Source: JBAWWY01 sp037144355 (GTDB lineage Bacteria > Bacillota > Clostridia > Peptostreptococcales > Anaerovoracaceae). Taken from it: a stretch of 64,000 bases of DNA. Below, in pieces: positions 8,970 to 17,510 of the stretch (position 1 is the first letter of the stretch; each line of letters opens with the position of its first letter). The notes under the pieces are model-generated. The model did no database searches. It saw only the letters and a program-made list of their open reading frames with translations, and was not told where the DNA came from. The stretch covers positions 1 through 64,000 of the forward strand of contig JBAWWY010000003.1 in NCBI GenBank assembly GCA_037144355.1, in the 5' to 3' direction. A program made the position numbers and the translations under genes.

Positions 8970-9524
8970 AGAAGGCACTTGAGAGAAAATCTCCACACCG
9001 GAACTCTCCAGACTTTTAATGAAAAAGGCGTTGAACAAATCCGCGTCGTGGCCATCCATTTGGAAAGTATCCACAAGAGGTTCAATTACAATCACATTTG
9101 AATTGATTTGGTTTTCATTGAAATACGCTTTTAGAGTTGTAGCAAATTGAAAAATGCAGATATCGGTACAACAGCCAGTAACGAAGTAGTTATGTCCAGA
9201 TTCATAACTGGTTGGTACAGAGAAAAAAGCGTTTGTTGAATTCTTCATTAGAATCTCGTCCATATATCCGGATAGTTCTTCCACAATCTCACATTCAGGC
9301 GTACCAAGGATACAGTGAGCGGGGTAGGATGAAAATTCAAGAGCGTTCTCAAGATGAGTATCAGTTACGCCGATTATTCTGATTCCTTTTTCTTTTGCCT
9401 TTTTAAAAAACTCAGCAGTAGGCTCGATTAAATCTTGGATTCTTTGACTATAAAGACTGCCAGCTTTCGCAAAGCCGTTATTCATATCAATTGAGAAAAT
9501 AGTTGTATTATCTTTTGTATACAT
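8964..9524 (-). CDS. Isochorismatase-like cysteine hydrolase
   Basis: The 186-residue protein has the alpha/beta fold and presumed catalytic triad of the isochorismatase/nicotinamidase family: Asp13 in FSIDMNNGF, Lys94 in MKNSTNAF, and Cys123 in CCTDICIF. The length fits nicotinamidase-type amidases. A role in NAD salvage is possible but cannot be assigned from sequence alone. It converges on the UbiA gene. Confidence 0.85.
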   Translation of the reverse strand: MYTKDNTTIFSIDMNNGFAKAGSLYSQRIQDLIEPTAEFFKKAKEKGIRIIGVTDTHLENALEFSSYPAHCILGTPECEIVEELSGYMDEILMKNSTNAFFSVPTSYESGHNYFVTGCCTDICIFQFATTLKAYFNENQINSNVIVIEPLVDTFQMDGHDADLFNAFFIKSLESSGVEIFSQVPSL

Positions 9525-9633
9525 GTAATCTCCCTTATATAAAATATGCGATTTAATATATTGTATAATTTAAAGAGGGAAAAGTACATAAAATAATAAT
9601 AATGTGTATAATAAATCAGAGGAGATATTTATT

Positions 9634-10476
9634 ATGAAAGAAGCTAGATACTATAAAAAACTGGACAATAAAAGAGTGAGATGTTTTCTCTGCCCCCAAC
9701 TTTGTTATATTCCGGACAATGGCAAGGGTTTATGCCAGGCTAGGGCCAACTACGAGGGAATATTATATTCTGAAAGTTATGGGAAGGTTACAATTTTGCA
9801 ATTGGCCAAATATTCTCCAACTAATACGGAAAAGAAAATACTCAGGGTAGGAAGTTATGGCTGCAATTTGAAATGTCAATATTGCAATAATTTCAGTCAG
9901 TCGCAACTGATTTCCGACAATATGGAATTCCAGGAACTTTTACCCTCTCAACTGATTGAATTAGCTGTTTCTGAAAAGAAAAATGGAAATATGGGAATTG
10001 AATTTACTTATAATGAGCCACTTGTTGGATTTGAATATGTCATCGATTGTTGCAAATTGGCAAAGGAAAAAGGATTGACGACAAGAATATTTACAAATGG
10101 ATTTATCATGCCTGAACCATTGAAAGAACTTTTACTGGTTTGCGATAGTTTGAATATCGGCATAAAGGGGACAAACAATGATGATTATAGAAAAATAGGC
10201 GGAAACATGGACGTCATAAAGAAAAACATTGCAACAACGAATAATGTAGGCGAATTGGGCGTAAGCTTGCTTCTTGGACCATTCAAAAGCAGCAGCACGG
10301 AGGATGTGTCAGCACTTCTTAAATGGATTGGTGAGATAAATCCGGAGATGCCATTTGCGCTTAGAAAATTCATTCCTGCATTTAAAATGAAGGATTGTTT
10401 AGCCACAAGCGATGAGACATTTGCGGAAGCAGGCAGAATAGCAAATACATATTTAAAAAATGTTTTTCTGGGTTAA
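9634..10476 (+). CDS. Radical SAM enzyme, AmmeMemoRadiSam / PFL-activase-like
   Basis: The 280-residue protein has an N-terminal cysteine segment (RCFLCPQLC) followed by the radical-SAM cluster motif CNLKCQYC (Cys77, 81, 84). A conserved FTYNEPLVGFEY segment follows. The arrangement resembles the radical-SAM member of the AmmeMemoRadiSam set, a relative of pyruvate formate-lyase activases. Partner genes (AMMECR1, Memo) usually found with it are absent nearby. A GTG at 9604 is in frame, but ATG 9634 has GAGGAG upstream. Function unknown. Confidence 0.8.
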   Translation: MKEARYYKKLDNKRVRCFLCPQLCYIPDNGKGLCQARANYEGILYSESYGKVTILQLAKYSPTNTEKKILRVGSYGCNLKCQYCNNFSQSQLISDNMEFQELLPSQLIELAVSEKKNGNMGIEFTYNEPLVGFEYVIDCCKLAKEKGLTTRIFTNGFIMPEPLKELLLVCDSLNIGIKGTNNDDYRKIGGNMDVIKKNIATTNNVGELGVSLLLGPFKSSSTEDVSALLKWIGEINPEMPFALRKFIPAFKMKDCLATSDETFAEAGRIANTYLKNVFLG

Positions 10477-10504
10477 AGAATGTTTAATAAAGGAGACTGT
10501 GTAG

Positions 10505-11290
10505 ATGAATAAATATCTTTTCGAAATGGTTGGGAAAAGAAAATCTATTAGAAAATTCAAAGAAACCGCACTGGGTGACAATGCAATTAATGAAATAAAA
10601 ATGATTATAAGCAATTTGGAACCACTGTATGAAAATATAAAATTCCATATTCAGATAATAGGAGACAAAGATTCCAAGAGCGGCATTTTCAATGTTAAAT
10701 CGCCACAATATATTGCTGCATTCTCTGAAAATAAAGAAGGCTATTTAGAGAATATGGGATATTTGTTGCAGCAATTGGATCTTGCTCTAGCATTTTACGG
10801 CTATGGGGCATGCTGGCTTGGCATGATGAAGACAAAAAACAATATAGAGGCACCAAAATCCATGAATTTTGTCATAGGTATGGCATTTGGAATCCCAGAT
10901 GAAAACCTGCTTCGCAAAAGTGGGAACGAATTCATAAGAAGGAAATTGTCTGAAATAACAGATATTGGCAAATTGGAGGGAAATACCTTATTCCTGGAAA
11001 TGATGGAAGCAGGAAGGATATCCCCTTCGGCTAGCAATAGCCAACCATGGTACTTCTTGAAGGAAGATGGAAAGCTGATTGTGTACAGGTTCAAATTGAA
11101 TCCAATAAAGTTGCTTGTTTACAATAAAATGAATCAGATAGATATGGGAATAGCTCTTTGCCATATTAGGCTTGCAGCGGAGAAAAATAACTGGGAGATC
11201 AAATATTACAAAGAAGATGGCGATAAATACATTAAGCCATTAGGATATGAATATTTTATAACAGGAGAATTGTCAGAGAATAATGGATAA
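10505..11290 (+). CDS. Nitroreductase-family flavoprotein
   Basis: The 261-residue protein shows nitroreductase-type features in two halves: MVGKRKSIRKF near the N-terminus, and the FMN-binding AGRISPSASNSQPWYF near residue 165. The overall arrangement resembles the putative TM1586-type nitroreductases. It probably binds FMN and uses NAD(P)H; substrate unknown. It overlaps the following MATE transporter by 8 bases, which suggests co-translation and perhaps a shared detoxification role (inference). Confidence 0.8.
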   Translation: MNKYLFEMVGKRKSIRKFKETALGDNAINEIKMIISNLEPLYENIKFHIQIIGDKDSKSGIFNVKSPQYIAAFSENKEGYLENMGYLLQQLDLALAFYGYGACWLGMMKTKNNIEAPKSMNFVIGMAFGIPDENLLRKSGNEFIRRKLSEITDIGKLEGNTLFLEMMEAGRISPSASNSQPWYFLKEDGKLIVYRFKLNPIKLLVYNKMNQIDMGIALCHIRLAAEKNNWEIKYYKEDGDKYIKPLGYEYFITGELSENNG

Positions 11291-12608
11291 GCTATTAGAC
11301 AATGAATTAACGGCCCGCAAATTTTACAAATTCGTTATGCCATCAATATTGATGCTGGTTTTCATCTCACTGTATTCCATAGTGGATGGAATGTTTGTTG
11401 CGAATTTCGTCGGATCGGATGCACTTGCTGCAATAAATATAATCATGCCGATTTCCGGATTGATTCTTGGGATATCTCTTATGTTTGCCTCAGGATCAAG
11501 TGCTATAGTTGCAATACTTCTGGGAGAAGGAAAGAAAGATGAAGCCTGCGAAAAATTCACGCTGATTTGTATTATAGCATTTGTAGTTGGAGTGATATTT
11601 GGAGCTATTGGCTTCATATTCATTGATAAAGTCATACTACTGTTGGGAGCAACACCAAGACTTTATGAATATTGCAAGATTTATGGTCAAATAATGATTT
11701 TTTCAGCACCGTTTGCATTCCTTGGAATCATTTATGAATATTATATTAGAATTGATGGAAGACCTGGATTCACTCTTTTCCTGTACATTGCAGGGGGAGT
11801 TACAAACCTGGTTTTGGATTATGTCTTTATAGTATTGATGAAAATGGAAATGATGGGAGCTGCTTTGGCTACTGCAACTGGATTCTTCGTTACTTTTGCT
11901 ATTGGTGCCTATTATTTTGGGAGTGGAAGGTCAAAAATTAAATATAAAAGACCTAAGATGGAACTCAAGTATGTTAGGGACCTGATGATCAATGGATCAT
12001 CAGCCATGGTAAGCGAGCTTTCAACAGGTATTACCACTTTGATTTTCAATCTTGCGGTCCTAAGAATAGCCGGAGAAGACGGTGTCGCTGCGCTTTCAAT
12101 AGTTCTTTATGCGGAGTTCCTATTGGTTTCAGCATATTTGGGCTTCTCAATGGGAGTTTCACCCCTTATAAGCTATAGCTATGGAGCAAAGAGATTCGAC
12201 CAAATCGCTAAAATCCTTAAATATTCTAAAGTATTTATTTTCATATCGTCGATAATAATTTTTTTAAGTGCGGAATTTCTAGCGCCATGGATCAGCTTAA
12301 TATTTGTTCGCCCAGATACCGTTGTATACAAAATGGCAACTAGCGGTCTTGAACTGTTCGCAATTGCATTCCTATTCATCGGAATAAATGTATTCGCTTC
12401 CGGAATGTTTACCGCCTATGCAAATGGAAAAATCTCGGCAGTAATTTCCTTCAGCAGGTCGTTGGTATTTGTCTGCCTTGGGATTTTTATTCTTCCGAGA
12501 TTCTTTGAAATCGATGGTGTGTGGCTTACTGTGCCTTTCGCCGAGTGTATTACAATTTTATTGTCAGTCTACTTCTTAAAGAAATACCGTAATACCTATC
12601 ATTATTGA
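11283..12608 (+). CDS. MATE-family multidrug/Na+ efflux transporter
   Basis: A 441-residue membrane protein with about 12 hydrophobic helices. The early FYKFVMPSILMLVFISLYSIVD region and the repeated two-half layout are typical of MATE exporters, which extrude organic cations or metabolites in exchange for Na+ or H+. Its start lies inside the end of the nitroreductase gene. The stop is only 9 bases from the convergent arginase stop, and no clear terminator is visible between them. Confidence 0.9.
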   Translation: MDKLLDNELTARKFYKFVMPSILMLVFISLYSIVDGMFVANFVGSDALAAINIIMPISGLILGISLMFASGSSAIVAILLGEGKKDEACEKFTLICIIAFVVGVIFGAIGFIFIDKVILLLGATPRLYEYCKIYGQIMIFSAPFAFLGIIYEYYIRIDGRPGFTLFLYIAGGVTNLVLDYVFIVLMKMEMMGAALATATGFFVTFAIGAYYFGSGRSKIKYKRPKMELKYVRDLMINGSSAMVSELSTGITTLIFNLAVLRIAGEDGVAALSIVLYAEFLLVSAYLGFSMGVSPLISYSYGAKRFDQIAKILKYSKVFIFISSIIIFLSAEFLAPWISLIFVRPDTVVYKMATSGLELFAIAFLFIGINVFASGMFTAYANGKISAVISFSRSLVFVCLGIFILPRFFEIDGVWLTVPFAECITILLSVYFLKKYRNTYHY

Positions 12609-12617
12609 TTAAAGTTC

Positions 12618-13526
12618 CTATTTTAACCATTCTCCAAGCAGGGAACCCAATAAAGCGACAGCGGCATTGGCGGTTTCATTTTTATTGTCTAAAATTGGAT
12701 TAACCTCAACAACTTCAACGCTGCATATAATACCCGCTAGTGAAATCAATTCCATGGCAAGATGGCACTCTCTATATGTCAAGCCACCAGGCACACGGGT
12801 CCCAGTACCGATTGCATAAAAAGGATCCATTGCATCCATATCAAAACTCACATGTACTCCATCAGTTCCATCAGATGCGATTCTAATGGCTTCTTCCATA
12901 ACCTTTGGCATTCCCATAAGGTCAACTTCGTGCATGGAGAATACTGTTATGCCAAGTTTCTTGATCAATTCCCTCTCTCCGTCGTCAAGATCCCTCGCAC
13001 CAATCAATACAAAGTTCTTTGGCTTTATTTTATTTTCAATACCTCCAATGGAAACAAGCTTTTCGTGTCCAAGACCCATGCTCACCGCAACTGGCATGCC
13101 ATGTATATTTCCACTACCAGTGGTTTCTTCAGTATTGATATCACCATGGGCATCAAACCAGATGACACCCAAATTCTTTTTATGTTGAAGTACGCCAGCG
13201 ATGGTTCCTATGGCTATGCTATGGTCCCCTCCCAATACCAATGGAATATTTCCAAGGGCCATTTCCTGATCCACGGATTCACAGAGAAGAGTATTGACCC
13301 TGGCAACCTCGTCCAGATATTTGAGACGTGTATTGCTGGATTTTATCTTGTCTGGCCTATTTACGTGTATATCACCTTTATCGACAACTGTATAACCAAT
13401 ATTGGTCAACCTTTCCACTACCCCCGCATACCTGATAGCCATCGGCCCAAGATCGACGCCTCTTCTATCGGCACCCAAATCCAAAGGAACACCTATTATT
13501 GAAAGGTTTTTATTTTTTAAATCCAT
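12618..13526 (-). CDS. rocF: Arginase
   Basis: Hydrolyses arginine to ornithine and urea. In the 302-residue protein the manganese ligands are all visible: GGDHS (His102), DAHGD (Asp125, His127, Asp129) and SFDMDAMD (Asp229, Asp231). The arginase-type substrate segment INTEETTGSGNIHGMP separates it from agmatinases. The C-terminal VVEVNPILDNKNETA is also typical. AAAGGAG precedes the ATG. It stands alone on the minus strand, divergent from the ferredoxin-like gene. Confidence 0.92.
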   Translation of the reverse strand: MDLKNKNLSIIGVPLDLGADRRGVDLGPMAIRYAGVVERLTNIGYTVVDKGDIHVNRPDKIKSSNTRLKYLDEVARVNTLLCESVDQEMALGNIPLVLGGDHSIAIGTIAGVLQHKKNLGVIWFDAHGDINTEETTGSGNIHGMPVAVSMGLGHEKLVSIGGIENKIKPKNFVLIGARDLDDGERELIKKLGITVFSMHEVDLMGMPKVMEEAIRIASDGTDGVHVSFDMDAMDPFYAIGTGTRVPGGLTYRECHLAMELISLAGIICSVEVVEVNPILDNKNETANAAVALLGSLLGEWLK

Positions 13527-13645
13527 TTTAGTTCTCCTTTATTGTTTTAGAAAAATATATTTGCTAGATAAAATATACATTGTGCATAAACTGATAATGA
13601 AGTTATTCTACCCCTTGAGATAAATAAATTCAATATATTTATTTA

Positions 13646-13661
13646 CGTTGCCATAGCAACG
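13646..13661. promoter_or_regulatory. Palindrome in the arginase/ferredoxin divergent region
   Basis: CGTTGC-CATA-GCAACG is a perfect 6-bp dyad in the 215-base divergent intergenic region. It could be an operator; nothing else supports this. Confidence 0.25.
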
Positions 13662-13741
13662 GTTATGAGGAAGTGAACTCGGGTATACTTGCAATAGAAG
13701 AATGAACCAATAATTATTGAATTTTAGTACGAGGTGAAGAG

Positions 13742-14437
13742 ATGATAAAGAAAGTTATAAAGATTGATGAAGATAAATGCATAGGCTGTAGCCTTTGCGC
13801 CCAGGCTTGCAAAGAGGGTGCCATTGGAATGGTTGATGGAAAAGCGAAGCTGATGAGAGATGACTATTGCGATGGCTTGGGGAATTGCCTGCCGGTGTGT
13901 CCGACCAATGCAATCAGTTTTGAAGAAAGGGAAGTTGAGATGAGGGAAGTTGAGATGAAGGATTTAGCTTGCGGATGTCCAGGAACATTAGCGAAGACAA
14001 TTAAAAGAGAGGAAAGCACAAAAGTACTAGAAAGCCAAAGCATGAATGCCGAAGCGCCAAGTGAGTTGGACTCACAGCTGCGACAGTGGCCATGCCAAAT
14101 CAAATTGGTTCCAGTTAATGCACCATATTTCGATGGAGCAAACCTATTGATTGCAGCAGATTGCTGCGCATTTGCATATGGGGACTTTCATAGAAAATTC
14201 ATGAAAAACAAGATAACATTGATTGGATGCCCCAAGTTAGATGAAGGAGATTATTCAGAGAAGCTTACTGCGATAATCAAGAACAACAATTTTAAAAGTA
14301 TAACTGTTTTAAGAATGGAAGTGCCTTGTTGCGCAGGTATTGTCAAATCTACCCAGCAAGCAATACTGGCAAGCGGCAAAATGCCTCCGTGGAGCGTAGT
14401 AACTATAAGCACCGACGGAAAAATAATTGAAGATTAA
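13742..14437 (+). CDS. 4Fe-4S dicluster ferredoxin-domain protein
   Basis: The 231-residue protein has a dicluster ferredoxin domain at ~1-60: CIGCSLCAQAC from Cys13, then a second cluster with CDGLGNCLPVCP from Cys43. The rest (~85-231) is a separate domain with more cysteines (CQIK, DCCAF, GCPK, PCCAGI) that I recognise as common in clostridial iron-sulfur proteins of unknown function. A 15-base tandem duplication gives REVEMREVEM after the ferredoxin domain. GAGGTGAAGAG precedes the ATG. Presumably cytoplasmic electron transfer; partner unknown. Confidence 0.75.
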   Translation: MIKKVIKIDEDKCIGCSLCAQACKEGAIGMVDGKAKLMRDDYCDGLGNCLPVCPTNAISFEEREVEMREVEMKDLACGCPGTLAKTIKREESTKVLESQSMNAEAPSELDSQLRQWPCQIKLVPVNAPYFDGANLLIAADCCAFAYGDFHRKFMKNKITLIGCPKLDEGDYSEKLTAIIKNNNFKSITVLRMEVPCCAGIVKSTQQAILASGKMPPWSVVTISTDGKIIED

Positions 14438-14584
14438 TATACATTTTTTATAAAGTAGGCTAAAAAATTAACTTCGTTATGAATTAAAAAGCCTTGACAC
14501 TGAGGCTATATGATGCTAATATTTTCCATGCGGCATCCCATAAATCTTATGCAAAATAAGGCTTACGGAATGCTGCATAATTGT

Positions 14585-14661
14585 GGCGGTGTAGCTTAGT
14601 TGGCTAGAGCGTCCGGTTCATACCCGGAAGGTCGGTGGTTCGAATCCACTCGCCGCTACCA
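14585..14661 (+). tRNA. tRNA-Met (CAT)
   Basis: A 77-base cloverleaf with anticodon CAT at 14619-14621, acceptor GGCGGTG pairing with CGCCGCT (two wobble pairs), T-arm GTGG-TTCGAAT-CCAC and encoded CCA. It looks like an elongator methionine tRNA; a tRNA-Ile with a modified CAT anticodon is not fully excluded. Confidence 0.9.
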
Positions 14662-14669
14662 TTAGCTTA

Positions 14670-14745
14670 GGGAGCATAGCTCAGCTGGGAGAGCGCCTGC
14701 CTTACAAGCAGGATGTCATAGGTTCGATCCCTATTGTTCCCACCA
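14670..14745 (+). tRNA. tRNA-Val (TAC)
   Basis: A 76-base cloverleaf with anticodon loop CTTACAA (TAC), acceptor GGGAGCA against TGTTCCC, and encoded CCA. Confidence 0.95.
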
Positions 14746-14749
14746 TTGC

Positions 14750-14826
14750 GGTCCGGTAGTTCAGTTGGTTAGAATGCCAGCCTGTCACGCTGGAGGTCGT
14801 CGGTTCGAGCCCGATCCGGATCGCCA
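14750..14826 (+). tRNA. tRNA-Asp (GTC)
   Basis: A 77-base cloverleaf with anticodon GTC, acceptor GGTCCGG against CCGGATC, discriminator G and encoded CCA. Confidence 0.95.
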
Positions 14827-14875
14827 TTTTTATAAGCTAATATACAAGAGGTACCTTACGGTTACCAACTAACAT

Positions 14876-14952
14876 GGTGGGTATAGTCAAGTGGTTAAGA
14901 CACAGGGTTGTGGCTCCTGCATTCGTGGGTTCGATCCCCATTACCCACCCCA
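14876..14952 (+). tRNA. tRNA-His (GTG)
   Basis: Anticodon GTG, acceptor GTGGGTA against TACCCAC. The extra 5' G (position -1) opposite the C discriminator, the hallmark of tRNA-His, is encoded in the DNA. CCA is encoded. Confidence 0.95.
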
Positions 14953-14960
14953 TTTTATTT

Positions 14961-15035
14961 TGGGGTATAGCCAAGCGGTAAGGCAACGGACTCTGACTCC
15001 GTTATTCGAAGGTTCAAATCCTTCTACCCTAGCCA
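14961..15035 (+). tRNA. tRNA-Gln (CTG)
   Basis: A 75-base cloverleaf, acceptor TGGGGTA against TACCCTA, anticodon loop CTCTGAC (CTG), CCA encoded. The CTG form reads CAG codons; a TTG-anticodon copy presumably lies elsewhere. Confidence 0.93.
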
Positions 15036-15039
15036 ACAT

Positions 15040-15115
15040 GACCCATTAGCTCAGTTGGTAGAGCACTTGACTTTTAATCAAGGTGTCCCGAGTTCGAATC
15101 TCGGATGGGTCACCA
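15040..15115 (+). tRNA. tRNA-Lys (TTT)
   Basis: A 76-base cloverleaf, acceptor GACCCAT against ATGGGTC, anticodon loop CTTTTAA (TTT), CCA encoded. Last of the six-gene tRNA cluster. Confidence 0.95.
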
Positions 15116-15157
15116 ATTTTCAACCTAACTTCGAATTGAATATTAAGAAATAATCGA

Positions 15158-15183
15158 GAAGCTATTTAATAGCTTCTTTTTTT
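15158..15183 (+). terminator. Terminator of the tRNA cluster
   Basis: Stem GAAGCTA / TAGCTTC with a 5-base loop, followed by seven T. Confidence 0.85.
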
Positions 15184-15220
15184 ATTGAATAATTATCAAA
15201 ATATTAAAAATATTAAAAAT

Positions 15221-15241
15221 ACTTTATAGCAGGTATAAAGT
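15221..15241. promoter_or_regulatory. MerR-type operator dyad upstream of the regulator gene
   Basis: ACTTTAT-N7-ATAAAGT, a perfect 7-bp dyad about 70 bases before the MerR-family gene. MerR regulators bind such dyads within their promoters, so autoregulation is likely. No second copy was found upstream of the sigma-54 operon. Confidence 0.5.
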
Positions 15242-15312
15242 TTTGTGTTATTATCTAATAAAATGCAAAATTGAAATTCAGATTAATTTGAGAAATGAAA
15301 GAGGAAGAAACT

Positions 15313-16188
15313 ATGAATAAAGTTTCAGACCATATTACTATTGGGAATATGGCTAAGATCAATAATATATCCGAGCAGACTCTCAGATTGTATGACAAGA
15401 TGAAGCTGCTTCAGCCAAGTGAAATAAACGTGGAAACGGGATACAGGTATTACAATATAAAACAATGTGCGCAATTAGATATGATTCAATATATGAAAGC
15501 CTTGGGAATGAATCTTGTTCAGATAAAAAAGTGCTTTGAAGAAAAAGATCTTGAAAAATTGAGGCAGGTTTTGGAATTACAGAAGAAAAATATTGAAAAG
15601 CAAATGGTTGAAATGCATTACGCAAAACAAGCTGTGGAAAGAGCCATACAGAGTTATAGAAGATATGATGCGGCACCGGAGGAGAATACCGTAGTAATGG
15701 AATATATCAACGAGCGCAAGGTATTTTGCCAAGATACGGAAATCAATTGCTACAGCTATGGAATGGATTATTATGAGCATATTCTTCGTTCACTTAAAAA
15801 GAATTTTGTTCTAAATCATTTGCCAATCAGCTACTTCTGCAATGTTGGAAGCATAATGCGCAAGGAGTATTTCCAAAGGGGTGAAATGTGGGCGTCGGAA
15901 GTGTTCTTGTTCGTCGAAGATGATTTCGTATCTGAACATGGTATTGAGGTAATCCCTGAGGGGATGTATCTATGCATGTATTGCTATGGATTCAATAAGG
16001 AGGAAGAGTCCTTGAGGGAGTTGATGAAGTATATCGACACACACAATTATGAGGTGATAAGTGACTGCATCAGCGAAGTTTTAATTGAATTTCCAACATT
16101 CAACCATTATGAGCGAAATGCCTTTTTGAAGCTACAGGTCCCAGTAAAACAAAATGCAAAAAAAAATATTAGTTTATTGACTTTGTAA
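15313..16188 (+). CDS. MerR-family transcriptional regulator
   Basis: The 291-residue protein has a MerR winged-helix domain at ~1-75 (TIGNMAKINNISEQTLRLYDK, then GYRYYN), a dimerisation coiled coil at ~80-115, and a C-terminal ~170-residue region that resembles an effector-binding (GyrI-like) domain. Ligand unknown. ATG 15313 is preferred over an upstream ATG at 15295 because GAGGAAG is correctly spaced before it. It is 69 bases upstream of the first aminotransferase on the same strand with no terminator between, so it may be cotranscribed with that operon and control it. Confidence 0.85.
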   Translation: MNKVSDHITIGNMAKINNISEQTLRLYDKMKLLQPSEINVETGYRYYNIKQCAQLDMIQYMKALGMNLVQIKKCFEEKDLEKLRQVLELQKKNIEKQMVEMHYAKQAVERAIQSYRRYDAAPEENTVVMEYINERKVFCQDTEINCYSYGMDYYEHILRSLKKNFVLNHLPISYFCNVGSIMRKEYFQRGEMWASEVFLFVEDDFVSEHGIEVIPEGMYLCMYCYGFNKEEESLRELMKYIDTHNYEVISDCISEVLIEFPTFNHYERNAFLKLQVPVKQNAKKNISLLTL

Positions 16189-16257
16189 CAACTATAGGGT
16201 TTAGAATTACCGCGATAACAAAATATTAACTGTTCGAAAGAATTGGAGGAGTAAGAA

Positions 16258-17478
16258 ATGCAATTATCAGACGTTAAGTTAACAGCTCAGGAAGTAATGG
16301 ATATTACCAACAAGTACATGATTGAAACTTACGAGAGGTTTCCTTTCATCGCGACAAGGGCAAAGGACATGTACCTTTATGACGAAAATGACCAACCATA
16401 TTTGGACTTTTATGGAGGAGTTGCTGTAAACAATGCAGGATGCTGCAATGAAAAAGTAGTGGCAGCGATTCGCGACCAGGTTGGAGATATAATGCACACC
16501 TTCAACTATCCTTACACAATACCACAGGCGGTACTCGCAAAGCTTGTATGTGAAACAATTGAAATGGACAAAATCTTTTATCAAAATTCCGGAACAGAAG
16601 CTAATGAGGCAATGATCAAACTTGCAAGAAAATATGGAACTGATAATTTTGGACCAGAAAAATATCATATAATTACTGCCAAAAATAGTTTCCACGGCAG
16701 AACTTATGGATCCATGTCTGCAACTGGACAACCTGACAATGCTTGTCAGATTGGTTTCAAACCAATGCTTCCAGGATTTACCTATGCGGAATTCAACAAT
16801 CTGGATTCATTCAGAGATGCAGTCACAGAAAACACAATCGGCATTTTGCTTGAACCAATACAAGGTGAAGGTGGTGTACGTCCTGCTACAATGGAATTCA
16901 TGCAGGGAATTAAAAAACTATGTGATGAAAAAGGGATCCTTTTGATGTTTGACGAAATTCAAACTGGATGGTGTCGAACTGGTAAAATCATGGGATATAT
17001 GAATTACGACGTTAAACCTGATATAGTTTCAATGGCAAAAGGTCTTGGCGGCGGCATGCCAATCGGTGCTATTTGCGCAACTAAAAAAGTTGCAAGTGCA
17101 TTTAACGCTGGTTCACATGGAAGCACATATGGAGGAAGCCCTGTATGTTGTGCAGCGGCTTATGCCCAGGTCAATGAGCTACTTGATAGAAAACTAGCTG
17201 AAAATGCTGGGGAAGTTGGCGAATATTTCATGAAAAAATTAGCCGCATTGCCTCATGTTAAAGAAATAAGAGGAAAAGGGCTAATCATTGGAGTAGAACT
17301 TGACTTCGAAGGTGCAGTTGATGTGAAACATGGATGTCTGGATAGAAGACTTCTTGTAACTGCCATCGGAAAAACTATTGTCAGAATGATTCCACCGCTT
17401 ATTGCAAGCAAAGCAGATTGCGACAAGGCTTTTGAAATTTTGAAAGACTCTTTGGATGAAGCAATAAAGAAAATATAA
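16258..17478 (+). CDS. Class-III aminotransferase, ArgD/GabT-like (probable omega-amino acid transaminase)
   Basis: A 406-residue PLP enzyme of fold type I, subgroup II. Visible features: QNSGTEANEAMIKLAR (phosphate-binding region), the EPIQGEGG loop, FDEIQTGWCRTG (PLP-binding Asp), and the Schiff-base lysine in SMAKGLGGG (Lys261). Family members transfer the terminal amino group of acetylornithine, 4-aminobutyrate or 5-aminovalerate to 2-oxoglutarate or pyruvate. Because a CoA-acylating semialdehyde dehydrogenase and a glutaryl-CoA oxidation module follow, 5-aminovalerate to glutarate semialdehyde is the most economical guess. GGAGGAG precedes the ATG. Confidence 0.8.
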   Translation: MQLSDVKLTAQEVMDITNKYMIETYERFPFIATRAKDMYLYDENDQPYLDFYGGVAVNNAGCCNEKVVAAIRDQVGDIMHTFNYPYTIPQAVLAKLVCETIEMDKIFYQNSGTEANEAMIKLARKYGTDNFGPEKYHIITAKNSFHGRTYGSMSATGQPDNACQIGFKPMLPGFTYAEFNNLDSFRDAVTENTIGILLEPIQGEGGVRPATMEFMQGIKKLCDEKGILLMFDEIQTGWCRTGKIMGYMNYDVKPDIVSMAKGLGGGMPIGAICATKKVASAFNAGSHGSTYGGSPVCCAAAYAQVNELLDRKLAENAGEVGEYFMKKLAALPHVKEIRGKGLIIGVELDFEGAVDVKHGCLDRRLLVTAIGKTIVRMIPPLIASKADCDKAFEILKDSLDEAIKKI

Positions 17479-17510
17479 AACAAAAAAATATTATATTTAG
17501 GAGTTAAAAA

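Noticed and set aside
12762..13502. 246-codon open frame on the plus strand
   Set aside because: Antisense shadow of arginase, whose metal-binding motifs are intact on the minus strand.
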